Shown: positions 51,371-61,850, counted from the stretch's first letter. The stretch: DNA of 64,000 bases from Nitrospira sp. (GCA_015709715.1 CP054184.1:2589001-2653000); one strand, 5' to 3'. The notes: generated from the letters alone by a model not told the origin. Numbers and translations are program-made.

Positions 51371-52239
51371 CGAGTGCTCTGGTTGGGCGCATCCTTCGCG
51401 CAGCGAAACCCCACGTCGTTCCGCCTGGCATCCGGGGTATAGCCCGCGCGATTCGTCGATCGGATGGATTTGGCATCGTTGTTCCAGGCGCCTCCCCGCA
51501 TGACCTTGAGCGGACCGACGGAGGGGCCGGGAGGGTTGTCCCGAGGGCTGTACTGGTAGTAGGCCGGGTCGTACCAGTCGGCGACCCACTCCCAGAGGTT
51601 CCCCGCAAGATCGTAGACTCCGCTTCGGCTTTTCCCTAATTCGTACCGACCCACATTAGTCAAGGTGTCATACCCTCGCCACTTGGTTTGGCCGGCGTTG
51701 ACGTGGCCTTTGGTCGGGTGTTCATCTCCCCAGGGATAGAGCCGGCCTTCGGTTCCCCGCGCCGCCATTTCCCACTCTGCTTCCGTCGGCAACCGTTTGC
51801 CTACCCACCGACAATAGTCGCGGGCGTCGTACCAGTCGACGCCTGTCACCGGTTTGTTGCCATGTGGACCTGCGAGAGCTTCGTTCCACTTGAACGGCGG
51901 GTCTGGTTTTTGTGAGGCCAGAAACTCGGCATAGCGGGAGACGGTCACTTCAAAGGCATCGAGATAAAACGCTTTGATGACTATGCGATGGACTGGCTGC
52001 TCGTCGTCATCGCCTCGGTCACTCCCCATCGCCAACTCCCCTGCTGGGATACCCACCATGGGAACGGCGTTCCGCGAATCGAGTTGGGCCGCCGTGATTT
52101 GTGTGCCGGCGATCAGATGTCGGTCCGTGAGATCGGGACGAGGAACTGGAAGTCTCGGTTCGGCGGCGCCGGCTTGAGCGGTGATCAGGAAAGCGCTCGC
52201 AACGGCTATGGAAAAAAGGCGTATCCTGACTTCACGCAT
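51367..52239 (-). CDS. FGE-sulfatase (SUMF1/EgtB-type) domain secreted protein
   Basis: A 290-residue protein with signal peptide (to about residue 26, GAA-EPR) and a complete FGE-type C-lectin-fold domain: MVGIPAGELAMGSD, HRIVIKAFYLDAFEVT, GKRLPTEAEWEMAARG, GNLWEWVADWYD and VMRGGAWNN. The copper-binding Cys pair of true formylglycine-generating enzymes is not visible near the C terminus, so it is more likely a binding or other FGE-like enzyme. Periplasmic. Converges with the zorB-like gene. Confidence 0.88.
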   Translation of the reverse strand: MREVRIRLFSIAVASAFLITAQAGAAEPRLPVPRPDLTDRHLIAGTQITAAQLDSRNAVPMVGIPAGELAMGSDRGDDDEQPVHRIVIKAFYLDAFEVTVSRYAEFLASQKPDPPFKWNEALAGPHGNKPVTGVDWYDARDYCRWVGKRLPTEAEWEMAARGTEGRLYPWGDEHPTKGHVNAGQTKWRGYDTLTNVGRYELGKSRSGVYDLAGNLWEWVADWYDPAYYQYSPRDNPPGPSVGPLKVMRGGAWNNDAKSIRSTNRAGYTPDARRNDVGFRCAKDAPNQSTR

Positions 52240-52335
52240 AGGCGTATCCTTCTGCCCACCGTGGGGCGCAAGTACGAAGCTGTCTACGGCATTGTAACGC
52301 GTGAGAGGGAAGAAGTGGGGCCAGCTGACGGTTCT

Positions 52336-52668
52336 TTATTTGAGCAGGTGATCGGAGATGAGGGCGGAGAGTTCTGCCGGCTGGATGACGCCTTCTCTCG
52401 TCAGGAGGAGTTGTCCTCGCAGAAAAAAGTGCGTGGTGGGATAGGTCTCGAAGGTGTGGGTTTTCTTGATCTCGCGACAGCGACCAGGGACATGCATCTT
52501 GGCCTTACCGATCTTCACGGTCGGAAATTTGGCGGCGATGTCTTCCAAGATAGGGTCGTATTGTTTGCAGGGTTCACAGGTGGCAAGACCGTACGCGATG
52601 ACCGCGCCGTCGCTCTCGGTGAATTCCTTGTAGTTCTCGTCTCGGACGTCCTGCACTGTGCCGTTCAT
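52336..52668 (-). CDS. Thioredoxin-like protein (CxxC)
   Basis: A 110-residue thioredoxin-fold protein with redox site CEPC (31-34) in IAYGLATCEPCKQYDPI and the cis-Pro TYPTTHFFL. It lacks a signal peptide, so it is cytosolic. It may reduce the peroxiredoxin encoded upstream (52749-53219), 80 bases away on the same strand. ATG 52668 is preceded by GAGAGACGG. Confidence 0.85.
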   Translation of the reverse strand: MNGTVQDVRDENYKEFTESDGAVIAYGLATCEPCKQYDPILEDIAAKFPTVKIGKAKMHVPGRCREIKKTHTFETYPTTHFFLRGQLLLTREGVIQPAELSALISDHLLK

Positions 52669-52748
52669 GCCGTCTCTCTCCTTCGCATAAGATTGGGACC
52701 GAGCGAAGGATCCTTGTGCACCCACCGCTCGGCCCACAATCCCAGTGG

Positions 52749-53219
52749 TTAGCTCAGCTTGGAGAGGGCGGCGAGGATGTCTTTGTCATCCCGGGCCACC
52801 TTGATTTCCTGAACCTTCACATAGGCCACCTTGCCGTTCTTGTCGACGATGACGGTGGCGCGCTTACCGCAGTTCAGCGGCTCGAAGTACAGGCCGTACT
52901 TCTTCACAACTTCGCGATTGAAATCGGAAAGCAGACGATGCTTCAGTTCCAGGGAGTCCGCCCATGCCTTGTGAGAAAAAAAACTGTCGCAGCTGATGCC
53001 GAAGAGTTCGGCATTGGCATTTTGGAATTGCGGAAAGTCGTCGGTGAGGCACTTGTTCTCACCCTGACAGACCGGGCTCCAATCGAGAGGATAGAATGCC
53101 AGCACGACATTCTTCTTCCCTCGGAAGTCGCTCAGTTTGACGTCTTTCTGGTCTTGATCTTTTAATGTGAAATCCGGCGCGGTGTCGCCGACCTTGATTT
53201 CTGCAGCTACATCACTCAT
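52749..53219 (-). CDS. Peroxiredoxin (AhpC/TSA, atypical or AhpE/BCP-like)
   Basis: A 156-residue peroxiredoxin with active site [14 protein letters not shown]44, S48 and peroxidatic C51, with C57 and C76 as possible resolving cysteines. It reduces peroxides using thiols, probably with the thioredoxin-like protein downstream. GAGGAGG lies before the ATG on the minus strand. An IS30 element ends about 130 bases upstream, so promoter sequence could have been affected. Confidence 0.92.
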   Translation of the reverse strand: MSDVAAEIKVGDTAPDFTLKDQDQKDVKLSDFRGKKNVVLAFYPLDWSPVCQGENKCLTDDFPQFQNANAELFGISCDSFFSHKAWADSLELKHRLLSDFNREVVKKYGLYFEPLNCGKRATVIVDKNGKVAYVKVQEIKVARDDKDILAALSKLS

Positions 53220-53349
53220 TGCAATCCTCCTCCTGGGTTGACATACCGATCCTGCGCAAACCTCTTGGTGGTACCACGCCCGGAAAAACCTTGTCAACGG
53301 GACCAGAAGACCTAAGGAAAGGCGGAATCAGACGATTTTTTGATTGGGC

Positions 53350-54418
53350 GGTTTCAAGTTCCAAGTGCAACGGGTGAATGATGGCGCAGCTGCGCATAGA
53401 CCTCCAGGGGCGTGGCAAAGTGGAGACATTTCCGTGGGCGGGTGTTCAGCCGATAGGCGATGGCGTTCAATTCCCGTTGGGTATAGCGCGACAGATCGGT
53501 GCCCTTCGGCAAATACTGACGCAGGAGTCCGTTCGTATTCTCGTTGGTTCCCCGTTGCCAGGGGCAATGGGGATCGGCAAAAAAGATACGGATCGTCAGA
53601 CGCTTCGCCAACCGTTCGTGAGCGGCCATCTCTTTGCCCCGATCATAGGTCAGGGTGGAGCGCAGCGCGGCTGGCACGTGCCGAAGCTTCTTGGAGAACC
53701 CGCGATAGGCCCTCTCGGCATCGGTGCCCTCCATTTTCGCCAACAAGACCAGGCGAGTAGTCCGCTCAACCAGGGTGCCAACGGCCGATCTATTGCGAGC
53801 ACCTTTGAGCAAGTCGCCTTCCCAGTGTCCGGGCACCGTCCGGGTCGCCACTTCAGCAGGGCGTGCGGCAATCGGGGTCATGTTGGGAATCTGGCCGCGG
53901 CGGTCGGCCCCCCGTGCGCGCGGCCGACGCGTCTTGCGTGCCTGACGCAGGGCCGCCAACAATTCGGTCCGCAAGGCGCCACGTGGCAGCACGTACAGGC
54001 CCGCATAGATGGTTTCGGCAGACAGCCGCTTCCTCATGTCGTCAGGATACATGCGGCGGAGGCGTCCAGCAATCTGCTCGGGCGAGCACCCTGCCGCCAG
54101 ATGCCGCTGGACGTACTGCCACAACCACGGGTCGAGGAGTTTTCGAAGCCGCCGTGGGTGATGCGCTCGGATGCCTGCGTGGCGCTGCGCTGTACAGGCC
54201 CGATAGGGACAGCCGCGTGTGGTGTTCCGGGCTACCTCGCGGCTCACGGTGCTCGGGGCTCGTCCCAAGATCCGCGCCATTGTTCGGAGCGAATGGCCAT
54301 GGGTCAGCCCCAGACTCAACGTCTCACGCTCTTCAGCACTCAGGTGTGTGTACGCTCTCGTGTGCATGGCAACACCGTAGCCCATTCGGGCTGGCAGTGT
54401 TGCACTTGGAGTTAGACC
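53350..54418. mobile_element. IS30-family insertion sequence
   Basis: One transposase gene is flanked by inverted repeats sharing the 12-base core TCCAAGTGCAAC (53360-53371) / GTTGCACTTGGA (54399-54410), with weaker matching outward to about 53350 and 54418. Exact ends and target duplication are unresolved, because the transposase stop lies six bases outside the core. The element sits between the peroxiredoxin and an unknown gene and breaks no recognised gene. Confidence 0.85.
53354..54367 (-). CDS. IS30-family transposase
   Basis: A 337-residue DDE transposase: N-terminal helix-turn-helix (LSAEERETLSLGLTHGHSL, APSTVSREVARN) and catalytic residues in GHWEGDLL (Asp), LTYDRGKEM (Asp) and GTNENTNGLLRQYLP (Glu). 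IS30-type. ATG 54367 gives MHTRAYTHLSAEE. Looks intact, so the element may be active. Confidence 0.95.
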   Translation of the reverse strand: MHTRAYTHLSAEERETLSLGLTHGHSLRTMARILGRAPSTVSREVARNTTRGCPYRACTAQRHAGIRAHHPRRLRKLLDPWLWQYVQRHLAAGCSPEQIAGRLRRMYPDDMRKRLSAETIYAGLYVLPRGALRTELLAALRQARKTRRPRARGADRRGQIPNMTPIAARPAEVATRTVPGHWEGDLLKGARNRSAVGTLVERTTRLVLLAKMEGTDAERAYRGFSKKLRHVPAALRSTLTYDRGKEMAAHERLAKRLTIRIFFADPHCPWQRGTNENTNGLLRQYLPKGTDLSRYTQRELNAIAYRLNTRPRKCLHFATPLEVYAQLRHHSPVALGT

Positions 54419-54465
54419 TCAAGTTGCAAAACAGCAGCTTAAGTCGATGAGAGTGAGCGCCGGGA

Positions 54466-55227
54466 TCATCCTTCGATGGAGACGTCTGCGATCTGCCGGA
54501 ACGCGCGCATCTGGCCGGTCGGGGCGGCAGTCCGGTGTTTGACGATCCGAACCGTCTGTGCGAGGTCGGGAAGGTCCAGGTTCTGTCCGACCTTGGGGTT
54601 GTGCCCTCCGCGCTGGACTTCGTCGACCGCCGACAGGAGAAGCTCGATGGTCTCACGTTCGGGCAATCCCCGCGGTTGAATCAATTCCAGTTCGTCGAGA
54701 CCGAATTTCGTGAGCCCCAACGTGTAGAACCAATCGGCTGCTCCGTCCTCTGTTTCCTGGTGTCGGATACTCACATGGTCTTGTATCATGAACATGTTGA
54801 GCGGCCGATCCTGCCAGTCTGATGGATTTAGATAGTCGTGACAGGTGAGGTCAAACGCAGTGCCCTGGGTCAGCAGCGTCAGTCCACGAGCGAGCCTGGC
54901 TGTGAGCAGGATCGTATCTACAATGATACCGGGTCCAACAGCGGTAGGAGCCACCGTTCCAAGCGCCTGATGCCCCCAGGCCAGGAGACGATGCCATTCG
55001 GCGGCATTCGCTTCCGGAAGCTTGGTCGCGATGTGAGCCTGCCATGGACCATGGCGAACGATTAGAGTGGGGCTGCCGCTCCCTTCCTGGCCGAGGAGGG
55101 GGCCGCCGTAGTGGAGGTCGTACCAGGCCTTCAGTTCCTCGATGGGAGGCGCCGTGCCGCGGTAGCCGATGAGATAGAGCGGTGGCTTGGTGAGGGCCGG
55201 CTTCGGCGCCTTTTTCCGAATTTTCAT
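54466..55227 (-). CDS. Protein of unknown function
   Basis: A 253-residue cytosolic protein with a basic N terminus (KIRKKAPKPAL). A segment TCHDYLNPSDWQDRPLNMFM followed by YTLGLTKFGLDELELIQPRG recalls the DUF4261 group, but that is a loose match. It begins 36 bases after the typA stop on the same strand, so is probably cotranscribed with typA. The IS30 element lies just beyond its 3' end. Confidence 0.6.
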   Translation of the reverse strand: MKIRKKAPKPALTKPPLYLIGYRGTAPPIEELKAWYDLHYGGPLLGQEGSGSPTLIVRHGPWQAHIATKLPEANAAEWHRLLAWGHQALGTVAPTAVGPGIIVDTILLTARLARGLTLLTQGTAFDLTCHDYLNPSDWQDRPLNMFMIQDHVSIRHQETEDGAADWFYTLGLTKFGLDELELIQPRGLPERETIELLLSAVDEVQRGGHNPKVGQNLDLPDLAQTVRIVKHRTAAPTGQMRAFRQIADVSIEG

Positions 55228-55263
55228 CTCGGCCCCGAGAGAGTGCCTGGATGAGCCATGGGC

Positions 55264-57120
55264 TTACTTGGCGCTCTTTTTCGCTTTGCGGCGATCCTCC
55301 GGGTTCAGGAGCCGCTTTCGAAGGCGGAGGCTTTTCGGGGTGACCTCGACGAGTTCATCCGGGCCGATATATTCCATGGCGAATTCCAAGGTCATTTCAC
55401 GCGGCGGCGTCAACACCAGGGCTTCGTCCGAACCTGCGGCACGCATGTTCGTGAGCTGCTTCTGTTTGCAGACGTTCACATCCAAGTCTTCGTCCCGGCT
55501 ATTCTGGCCCACCACCATGCCTTGGTAGACCTCGACCCCAGGACCGATGAATAACTCGCCTCGTTCCTGCGTCATGAACAGCGCGTAGGCCGTGCTGGTT
55601 CCGGCTTCAAAGGCCACCAGCGATCCGTGAGGGGCCACCAACAGAGCCTTTTCGTCGGCTGGCGCATAACCCGAGAAGACGTGGTGCAAAATCACGGTGC
55701 CGCGTGTCTTGGCCAGGAGTATGTTTTTCAGCCCGATGATTCCCCTGGTGGGGATGTGATACTCGATGTGCATCTCGCTCGCCGTGCCTTCGGAGTGCAC
55801 GAGCTTCATGTGTCGAAGTTCACCCTTGCGTTTGCCGATTTCTTCGATGACGGGGCCCTGATATTCCGACGGCACCTGCACCGTCAGGTCTTCGTACGGC
55901 TCCGTCACACTATCGCCGTCGCGGTGCAGAATGACTTCGGGTTGCGAGATCTGTAGCTCATACCCTTCGCGGCGCATTTGTTCGATCAGAACACCGAGAT
56001 GGAGTTCGCCGCGTCCGGCGACCAGGAAACGGTCGGCGCTGTCGGTCTCCTGGACGCGCAGGGAGACGTTGGTTTCCAGTTCACGAAACAGGCGTTCCCG
56101 GAGGTGACGCGAGGTGAGGAACTTGCCTTCTTTTCCGGCAAAGGGACTATTGTTGACGGAGAAGGTCATCTGCACGGTCGGCTCGTCGATCGTTACGCGA
56201 GGCAGCGCGACCGGATTGGTTGCGTCGGCGATCGTGTCGCCGATGTTCACCTCATCGAGGCCGGAGACGGCCACGATTTCTCCGGCGTCCGCCTGCTCGA
56301 TGTCGGTGCGCTCCAGACCGGAGAAAACCGAAAGGTCAGAGATGCGTCCCGCGACCTGACCGCCGTCTTTCGTGAGGGTGGCGACATTTTGGCGTCGTGC
56401 AATGGAGCCGGATTGAATCTTGCCGATTCCCATCTTGCCTTTATAGGAATCATACGTCAGGGCCAATACCAGGATTTGCAGTGGGGCATCACGAGTGATG
56501 GCTGGTGGGGGAATTTTGTCCAGGATCGTATCGAGCAGCGGCGTAATGTCGTTCCCCGGTTTGTTCACGTCCAACGTTGCGACGCCTTTGAGAGCCGACG
56601 TGTAGACGATGGGAAAGTCGAGTTGCTCATCGGTTGCCCCCAGGTGTACGAAGAGGTCGAACGTGCGGTTCACGACGTCGTCGATCACGGCGTCGGGCCG
56701 GTCGATTTTGTTGATGACGACGATTGCCTTGTGTCCGAGGGCCAGCGCTTTCCGCAGCACGAAAGTGGTCTGCGGCATGGGCCCTTCCTTCGCATCGACC
56801 AGGAGCAGCACGCCGTCCACCATGCGCAATGTCCGCTCGACCTCGCCGCCGAAGTCCGCATGGCCCGGGGTATCGACAATGTTGATCTTGACGTCCTTGT
56901 AGGTGACGCTGGCGTTCTTCGCGCGAATCGTAATGCCGCGCTCGCGCTCCTGGTCCATGGAGTCCATGATGCGTTCGCCCATGTCCTCGATCTTTCGGTG
57001 CACTCGCGTCTGGCGGAGCAGGGCGTCGACGAGGGTCGTTTTCCCATGGTCCACGTGGGCGATGATGGCGATATTGCGAATGTCGGAGCGGCGGTCGTGG
57101 GGAGCGCGTAGTTGTGTCAT
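55264..57120 (-). CDS. typA: Ribosome-associated GTPase TypA/BipA
   Basis: A 618-residue translational GTPase: [14 protein letters not shown] (G1), [14 protein letters not shown] (G3), NKIDRPDA (G4) and the C-terminal BipA domain ([35 protein letters not shown]). TypA binds 70S ribosomes and aids assembly and stress growth. It has its own promoter; the mRNA start coincides with a perfect hairpin. Confidence 0.97.
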   Translation of the reverse strand: MTQLRAPHDRRSDIRNIAIIAHVDHGKTTLVDALLRQTRVHRKIEDMGERIMDSMDQERERGITIRAKNASVTYKDVKINIVDTPGHADFGGEVERTLRMVDGVLLLVDAKEGPMPQTTFVLRKALALGHKAIVVINKIDRPDAVIDDVVNRTFDLFVHLGATDEQLDFPIVYTSALKGVATLDVNKPGNDITPLLDTILDKIPPPAITRDAPLQILVLALTYDSYKGKMGIGKIQSGSIARRQNVATLTKDGGQVAGRISDLSVFSGLERTDIEQADAGEIVAVSGLDEVNIGDTIADATNPVALPRVTIDEPTVQMTFSVNNSPFAGKEGKFLTSRHLRERLFRELETNVSLRVQETDSADRFLVAGRGELHLGVLIEQMRREGYELQISQPEVILHRDGDSVTEPYEDLTVQVPSEYQGPVIEEIGKRKGELRHMKLVHSEGTASEMHIEYHIPTRGIIGLKNILLAKTRGTVILHHVFSGYAPADEKALLVAPHGSLVAFEAGTSTAYALFMTQERGELFIGPGVEVYQGMVVGQNSRDEDLDVNVCKQKQLTNMRAAGSDEALVLTPPREMTLEFAMEYIGPDELVEVTPKSLRLRKRLLNPEDRRKAKKSAK

Positions 57121-57140
57121 GGTGTGGTCGTCTCGCGGTC

Positions 57141-57170
57141 AAAAAAAAGACGCCTCACCAGTGAGGCGTC
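57141..57170 (-). promoter_or_regulatory. Terminator-shaped hairpin in the typA leader
   Basis: Perfect 10-base stem GACGCCTCAC / GTGAGGCGTC (57149-57158 and 57161-57170) followed on the minus strand by eight T residues (57141-57148). It lies 20 bases before the typA start and immediately after the predicted transcription start, a place more suited to stabilising the 5' end or blocking initiation than to terminating. Confidence 0.6.
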
Positions 57171-57177
57171 GGGCTGC

Positions 57178-57207
57178 AGTATACCCGAAATTTCTGATCC
57201 GGCACAA
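57178..57207 (-). promoter_or_regulatory. Sigma-70-like promoter of typA
   Basis: TTGTGC (57202-57207) and TATACT (57178-57183) on the minus strand with an 18-base spacer. Transcription should begin near 57171, next to the hairpin. Confidence 0.55.
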
Positions 57208-57316
57208 GCGAAGCTCTGTTTCAAGTCGGAGCGTCCTTGCTTGAGTTTTGAGGGGATGCGTTGTAAGTTGACCAGACTACCCTCCTCAGTTTTCATTCCC
57301 TTGGGAGCTGGTTTGC

Positions 57317-59707
57317 ATGCCTGGTCATGATCGGTTTGCCCAAACGCCGCTCCCCCGCCGCCGCCGGCGTTGGTGGAAGATTGCCCTGATCGGAGTGCTG
57401 CTCGCTGTCCTGCTCGGCGGCGGTGGCGCGGCCGGCACGCTGTGGTATTTCTCCCAAGACCTTCCGTCGCTCGATCCCCTGCAAAATTACCAGCCCAGTC
57501 TGGTCACCCGCGTCTATTCCGAGGACCGGCAGGTGATCGGCCAGTTTTTCATAGAGCGGCGGTTCCTGAAGCCGCTTCAGGAGATGCCCAAGAGCCTGAC
57601 GCAAGCGGTGATCGCTACCGAAGATACGAGGTTTTTCGAGCACCCCGGACTCGACATCGTCGGTATCCTGCGCGCCGCCTGGACCAATATCCGCCACGGC
57701 GGGCGGAAGGTGGAGGGCGCCAGCACCATCACGCAGCAGTTGGCGCGGTCGCTCTTCTTGTCTGCGGAGCGCACGTTCGACCGCAAGCTTCGCGAACTGA
57801 TCCTGGCCTACAAGATGGAACTGGTCCTGACGAAGGAACAGATCCTGGAGATGTATCTGAACCAAATCTATTTCGGCCAAGGCGCCTATGGGGTCGCCGC
57901 GGCCGGACAGACCTATTTCGGCAAGGAACTCTCCCAGCTGACGTTAGCGGAATCCGCCTTTCTCGCCGGCCTTCCCAAGTCCCCCAGCCACTACTCCCCT
58001 TTCAAGGCCTATGACCGTGCCAAGAAGCGGCAGGAACATGTATTGGGCCGGATGGAGGAGGCGGGATTTATCACCCGAGCCGACCGGGAACAGGCGGTAG
58101 CCGAAAAGCTGAACTTCCGCCGACCGGGGAGCGAGCATCTGGGGCCCTATTTCGTGGAGTACATTCGGCAACTGCTGGTCGCCAAATTCGGCGAAACGAT
58201 GGTCTATAAGGGCGGCCTCGAAGTCTTCACCACGTTAAACGCCGATATGCAGAAGGCAGCCGAAGCCGCCGTGTCGAACGGACTCCGTGAATTGGATAAA
58301 CGCCAGGGCTGGCGTGGGCCGGTGCGCACCGTTGACCCGGCCACGTTGGAGGTGTCGGCGCCCGATCCTTCCGTGAAGCTGGCCGAGGGAGACATGATGG
58401 AAGGCGTCGTGACGAAGATCCAGAAGGATCACGTGCTGGTGCAGATCGGCGGCGGCACTGGCCGGCTCGCGTTTGACGATATGGCGTGGGCTGCCAAACG
58501 GTTGAAGGGAAAGGATCCGATCAAGGACGTCGTCCTGGTGAAAAATCTCAAGCAGCTCCTCGTGCCCGGCGACGTGATCGAGGTGGGAATCAAGAAGCTG
58601 GAGAAGGAGATCGTTCATCTTCGGTTGGAACAGACGCCGATCGCCGAAGGCGCCCTCATCGCCATCGATCCCAAGACCGGAGCCATTCGAGCGATGGTAG
58701 GGGGGTACGACTTTACGCGCAGTGAATTCAATCGCGCCGTGTTGGCTCGGCGACAGCCCGGGTCCGCGTTCAAGCCGGTCATCTATGCGACCGCGATGAA
58801 CCAAGGCATGAGTCCGGCCACGGTCGTGCTGGATGCGCCGGTTGTGTATGAACAGGAAGAAGAAGACAAGACCTGGAAGCCCGAAAACTACGGGAAGCGG
58901 TTCCACGGCATCGTGAGTCTGCGCGAAGCGTTGATCCATTCCCATAACCTGGCGACCGTTCGGCTGCTGGACAAGGTAGGTATCCGAAATGTGATCGATT
59001 TTGCGCGGACGGTGGGAATTGTCAGCCCGTTGGCGGCGGACTTGTCCTTGGCATTGGGCTCGTCCAGCGTCAGTATGATGGAGTTGGTCTCGGTGTACGG
59101 GGTGTTCGCCAATCAAGGGTTGCGGGTCGAGCCCTACGCGATCGCGAGTGTGCAGGACAGCGGAGGCCGGATGTTGGATCAGGCCTCGATCCAGCCCCGC
59201 CAAGTCGTCTCACGGGAGACGGCCTATCTGATCACCAACATGATGGAAGATGTCGTGCAGCGCGGGACCGGTGTGGCGGCGAAGGCGGCCATCGACCGGC
59301 CGGTGGCGGGAAAAACCGGCACGACCAATGACTTCACCGATGCCTGGTTCATCGGGTCGGCGCCCAATCTGGCCGCCGGAACGTGGGTCGGGTTTGATGA
59401 CCGGCGACCGCTCGGCGAAACCGAGTCCGGAGCCCATGCGGCCTTACCAATCTGGATCAGCTTTATGAAGGAAGCCCTCAAGCAGTTGCCCGTCGTGCCT
59501 TTTGAGATTCCTGATGGGGTGATGTACGTCAAGGTCGATCCTGCCACCGCGCTGTTGACGGATCAGGATGAACAGCAAGGGACCGTCGAACTCTTCACCA
59601 GAGGAACCGAGCCCACCAAAAGCGCGGGCTCGAAGATCGATCCGACCGATTTCTACAAGCTCGATCATATTCCAGAGAGCGCGCCTCCGCCGACAAGCGA
59701 ACCCTAG
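57317..59707 (+). CDS. Class A penicillin-binding protein 1A
   Basis: A 796-residue bifunctional peptidoglycan synthase: N-terminal membrane helix (about 21-45), glycosyltransferase domain with EDTRFFEHPGLD and GASTITQQLARSLFL, an OB-like insert, and transpeptidase with QPGSAFKPVIYA (SxxK Ser), SHNLATVR (SxN) and GKTGTTNDFTDAW (KTG). It polymerises and cross-links peptidoglycan on the periplasmic face. ATG 57317; the frame is complete. Confidence 0.96.
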   Translation: MPGHDRFAQTPLPRRRRRWWKIALIGVLLAVLLGGGGAAGTLWYFSQDLPSLDPLQNYQPSLVTRVYSEDRQVIGQFFIERRFLKPLQEMPKSLTQAVIATEDTRFFEHPGLDIVGILRAAWTNIRHGGRKVEGASTITQQLARSLFLSAERTFDRKLRELILAYKMELVLTKEQILEMYLNQIYFGQGAYGVAAAGQTYFGKELSQLTLAESAFLAGLPKSPSHYSPFKAYDRAKKRQEHVLGRMEEAGFITRADREQAVAEKLNFRRPGSEHLGPYFVEYIRQLLVAKFGETMVYKGGLEVFTTLNADMQKAAEAAVSNGLRELDKRQGWRGPVRTVDPATLEVSAPDPSVKLAEGDMMEGVVTKIQKDHVLVQIGGGTGRLAFDDMAWAAKRLKGKDPIKDVVLVKNLKQLLVPGDVIEVGIKKLEKEIVHLRLEQTPIAEGALIAIDPKTGAIRAMVGGYDFTRSEFNRAVLARRQPGSAFKPVIYATAMNQGMSPATVVLDAPVVYEQEEEDKTWKPENYGKRFHGIVSLREALIHSHNLATVRLLDKVGIRNVIDFARTVGIVSPLAADLSLALGSSSVSMMELVSVYGVFANQGLRVEPYAIASVQDSGGRMLDQASIQPRQVVSRETAYLITNMMEDVVQRGTGVAAKAAIDRPVAGKTGTTNDFTDAWFIGSAPNLAAGTWVGFDDRRPLGETESGAHAALPIWISFMKEALKQLPVVPFEIPDGVMYVKVDPATALLTDQDEQQGTVELFTRGTEPTKSAGSKIDPTDFYKLDHIPESAPPPTSEP

Positions 59708-59776
59708 CCGAGGGCAGCCGGTCGCTTCGGTCAACAGAGGTTCAATCAATACAGCGGAGGGCTGGGTGCGAGGGGG

Positions 59777-59989
59777 TCAGGACTGGGCGTCCTGATACTC
59801 CTCGTGCCAGGCCATTTGGATGGACTCCAGAATCTTCTCGTTTGACTTCTTGGGATCATCCTTGAATTCCGGCAGCGCCACGATCCAGCTGTGCATGTCC
59901 GTGAAGCGGACCGTCAAGGGGTCGGTCGTGGGGTGGGTTTCGACCAGGCGGATCGCGATTTCTTCGGTGTCATTCCATTTCAAGTCCAT
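59777..59989 (-). CDS. iscX: IscX (YfhJ) iron-sulfur accessory protein
   Basis: A 70-residue acidic protein with KWNDTEEIAIRLVETHPTTDP, VRFTDMHSWI and LESIQMAWHEEYQD, the IscX pattern. IscX binds IscS and adjusts iron delivery. Last gene of the isc operon, 23 bases after the hscA stop. Confidence 0.88.
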   Translation of the reverse strand: MDLKWNDTEEIAIRLVETHPTTDPLTVRFTDMHSWIVALPEFKDDPKKSNEKILESIQMAWHEEYQDAQS

Positions 59990-60012
59990 GCCGCTGCTCC
60001 CTAGAGCAGGCC

Positions 60013-61842
60013 CTACGCCTGCTCGGTGATCTCCGAGAGTTTCTTGTTTTCGAGCGCTTCCTTCAGAGAGGTATCCATCAAGAGTTCTGCAAAATGATGG
60101 GTGACTTTCTCCACCTCTTGAATGCGGCCACGGATGGCCTTGTGGTCATCGGCCTGTCTGGCCTGGCCGAGGGCGGTTAAGGCTGCCTGAATGTCGGCCA
60201 GTTCATCCTGGGCCAGCAGGTGCCCTCCTTGACCCAGCGCCTTTTCCGTCGCCTTCAGGATCGCCTCAGCTTCATTGCGGGCTTCGATCAGTTGCCGGGC
60301 CTTGAAATCCTGCGCGGCGAATTTGAAGGACTCGCCGATCATCCGTTCGACCTCTTCGTCCGAGAGGCCATACGAGGGCTTCACGGCGACCGACTGGCTC
60401 GCGCCGGTCCTGACATCCCGGGCCGAGACGTTCAAAATTCCGTTCGCATCGATGAGGAAGGTGACCTCGATGCGGGGTACGCCGGCCGGTAGCGGCGGCA
60501 TCTTCAATTGAAAGCGAGCCAGGCTTCGATTGTCCTTCACGAGTTCGCGTTCGCCCTGCAGAATATGGATATCGACTGAGGTCTGGCCGTCGACGTACGT
60601 CGTAAACATTTCCTTCGCGCTGGTGGGAATCGTGGTGTTGCGACGGATGAGAGAACTCATGACTCCGCCCATCGTTTCAATCCCGAGCGAGAGCGGCGTT
60701 ACGTCCAGCAGCAACATGTCGGTGGTGCCGCCGGAGAGGATATCCGCCTGCACTGCTGCCCCAAGCGCCACCACCTCATCGGGATTCAAATCGCAATGGG
60801 GGGGCTTTCCGAAGAGGGCCTGGACCTGTCGGCGGACCAGCGGCATTCTGGTGGATCCCCCCACCAGCACCACTTCGTCGATATCGTTGGGAGCAAGTCC
60901 GGCATCCTTCAGGGCCATACGGCAAGGGCCCAGGGATCGTTCGACCAGCGGCAGCGTCAGCTCGTCCAGCTGGCTGCGCGTGAGATCACGCCGGTAGGGC
61001 CCTTTGCCGTCGGGCAATTCCAGCATGATGGTGGCGGCTTGCGCATCGGAAAGCCGAATCTTTGTTCGCTCGGCTTCCAGTCGCAGGCTTTGCATCGAAT
61101 CAGGATAGAGCGAGATATCGAGGCCCTGTTTCTGGAGAATGTCCTTTGCCAGCAGATCCACGAGAACACGGTCGAAATCGTCGCCACCCAGGTGCGTGTC
61201 CCCATTCGTCGCCAAGACTTCAAAAATTCCGTTCTTCAACTTTAGGATCGAGATGTCGAACGTGCCGCCGCCCAAGTCATACACCGCGATGGTGCCTTGG
61301 GTGCGTGCTTGCAGGCCATAGGCCAGAGAGGCGGCCGTCGGCTCGTTGATAATCCGCAGCACCTCCAATCCGGCAATCATACCGGCATCCTTCGTGGCTT
61401 GACGTTGGCTGTCGTTGAAGTAGGCCGGGACGGTAATGACGGCCTTGGTGACGCTTTCCCCCAGGTACGCTTCCGCCCTCTGCTTAAGCTCCTTCAAGAT
61501 CATGGCGGAGATTTGGGGGGGAGAGTAACTCTTGTCGCCGATCGTGATGCGGATCACACCACCTTGCTCGTGCAGCTTGTAAGGGAAATAAGGGAGTTCG
61601 TTTTCGACATCCGCCAACCCCTTACCCATGAATCGTTTGACGGAGTAGATCGTGCGATTCGGGTTGCGGACGAGATGCTCTTTGGCCGAATCGCCGACGA
61701 TGAGGCCGTTGTCGGTTAAGGCGACGACGGACGGAACCATCGATCGTTCATTGCGCCCGTGAATGATTCGAGGCGCCTTGCCGTCCATGTAGGCGATGAG
61801 TGAATTGGTAGTGCCGAGATCAATACCGACGATTCGAGTCAT
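60013..61842 (-). CDS. hscA: Hsp70-type iron-sulfur chaperone HscA
   Basis: A 609-residue Hsp70: ATPase domain with [30 protein letters not shown] and [14 protein letters not shown], then substrate-binding domain. The 609-residue size and Isc context support HscA rather than DnaK. It releases Fe-S clusters from IscU with HscB's help. Confidence 0.93.
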   Translation of the reverse strand: MTRIVGIDLGTTNSLIAYMDGKAPRIIHGRNERSMVPSVVALTDNGLIVGDSAKEHLVRNPNRTIYSVKRFMGKGLADVENELPYFPYKLHEQGGVIRITIGDKSYSPPQISAMILKELKQRAEAYLGESVTKAVITVPAYFNDSQRQATKDAGMIAGLEVLRIINEPTAASLAYGLQARTQGTIAVYDLGGGTFDISILKLKNGIFEVLATNGDTHLGGDDFDRVLVDLLAKDILQKQGLDISLYPDSMQSLRLEAERTKIRLSDAQAATIMLELPDGKGPYRRDLTRSQLDELTLPLVERSLGPCRMALKDAGLAPNDIDEVVLVGGSTRMPLVRRQVQALFGKPPHCDLNPDEVVALGAAVQADILSGGTTDMLLLDVTPLSLGIETMGGVMSSLIRRNTTIPTSAKEMFTTYVDGQTSVDIHILQGERELVKDNRSLARFQLKMPPLPAGVPRIEVTFLIDANGILNVSARDVRTGASQSVAVKPSYGLSDEEVERMIGESFKFAAQDFKARQLIEARNEAEAILKATEKALGQGGHLLAQDELADIQAALTALGQARQADDHKAIRGRIQEVEKVTHHFAELLMDTSLKEALENKKLSEITEQA

Positions 61843-61850
61843 GGGTGCGG

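Noticed and set aside
49378-52239. A complete Zorya antiphage system
   Set aside because: Only ZorA- and ZorB-like genes are present. Neither a ZorC/ZorD helicase pair nor a ZorE nuclease can be seen on either side, so only an orphan pair is claimed.
53358-54412. Two-base GT target duplication around the IS30 element
   Set aside because: It would require the ends to lie at the 12-base core, but the transposase stop codon lies six bases outside the left core; ends are uncertain, so no duplication is claimed.
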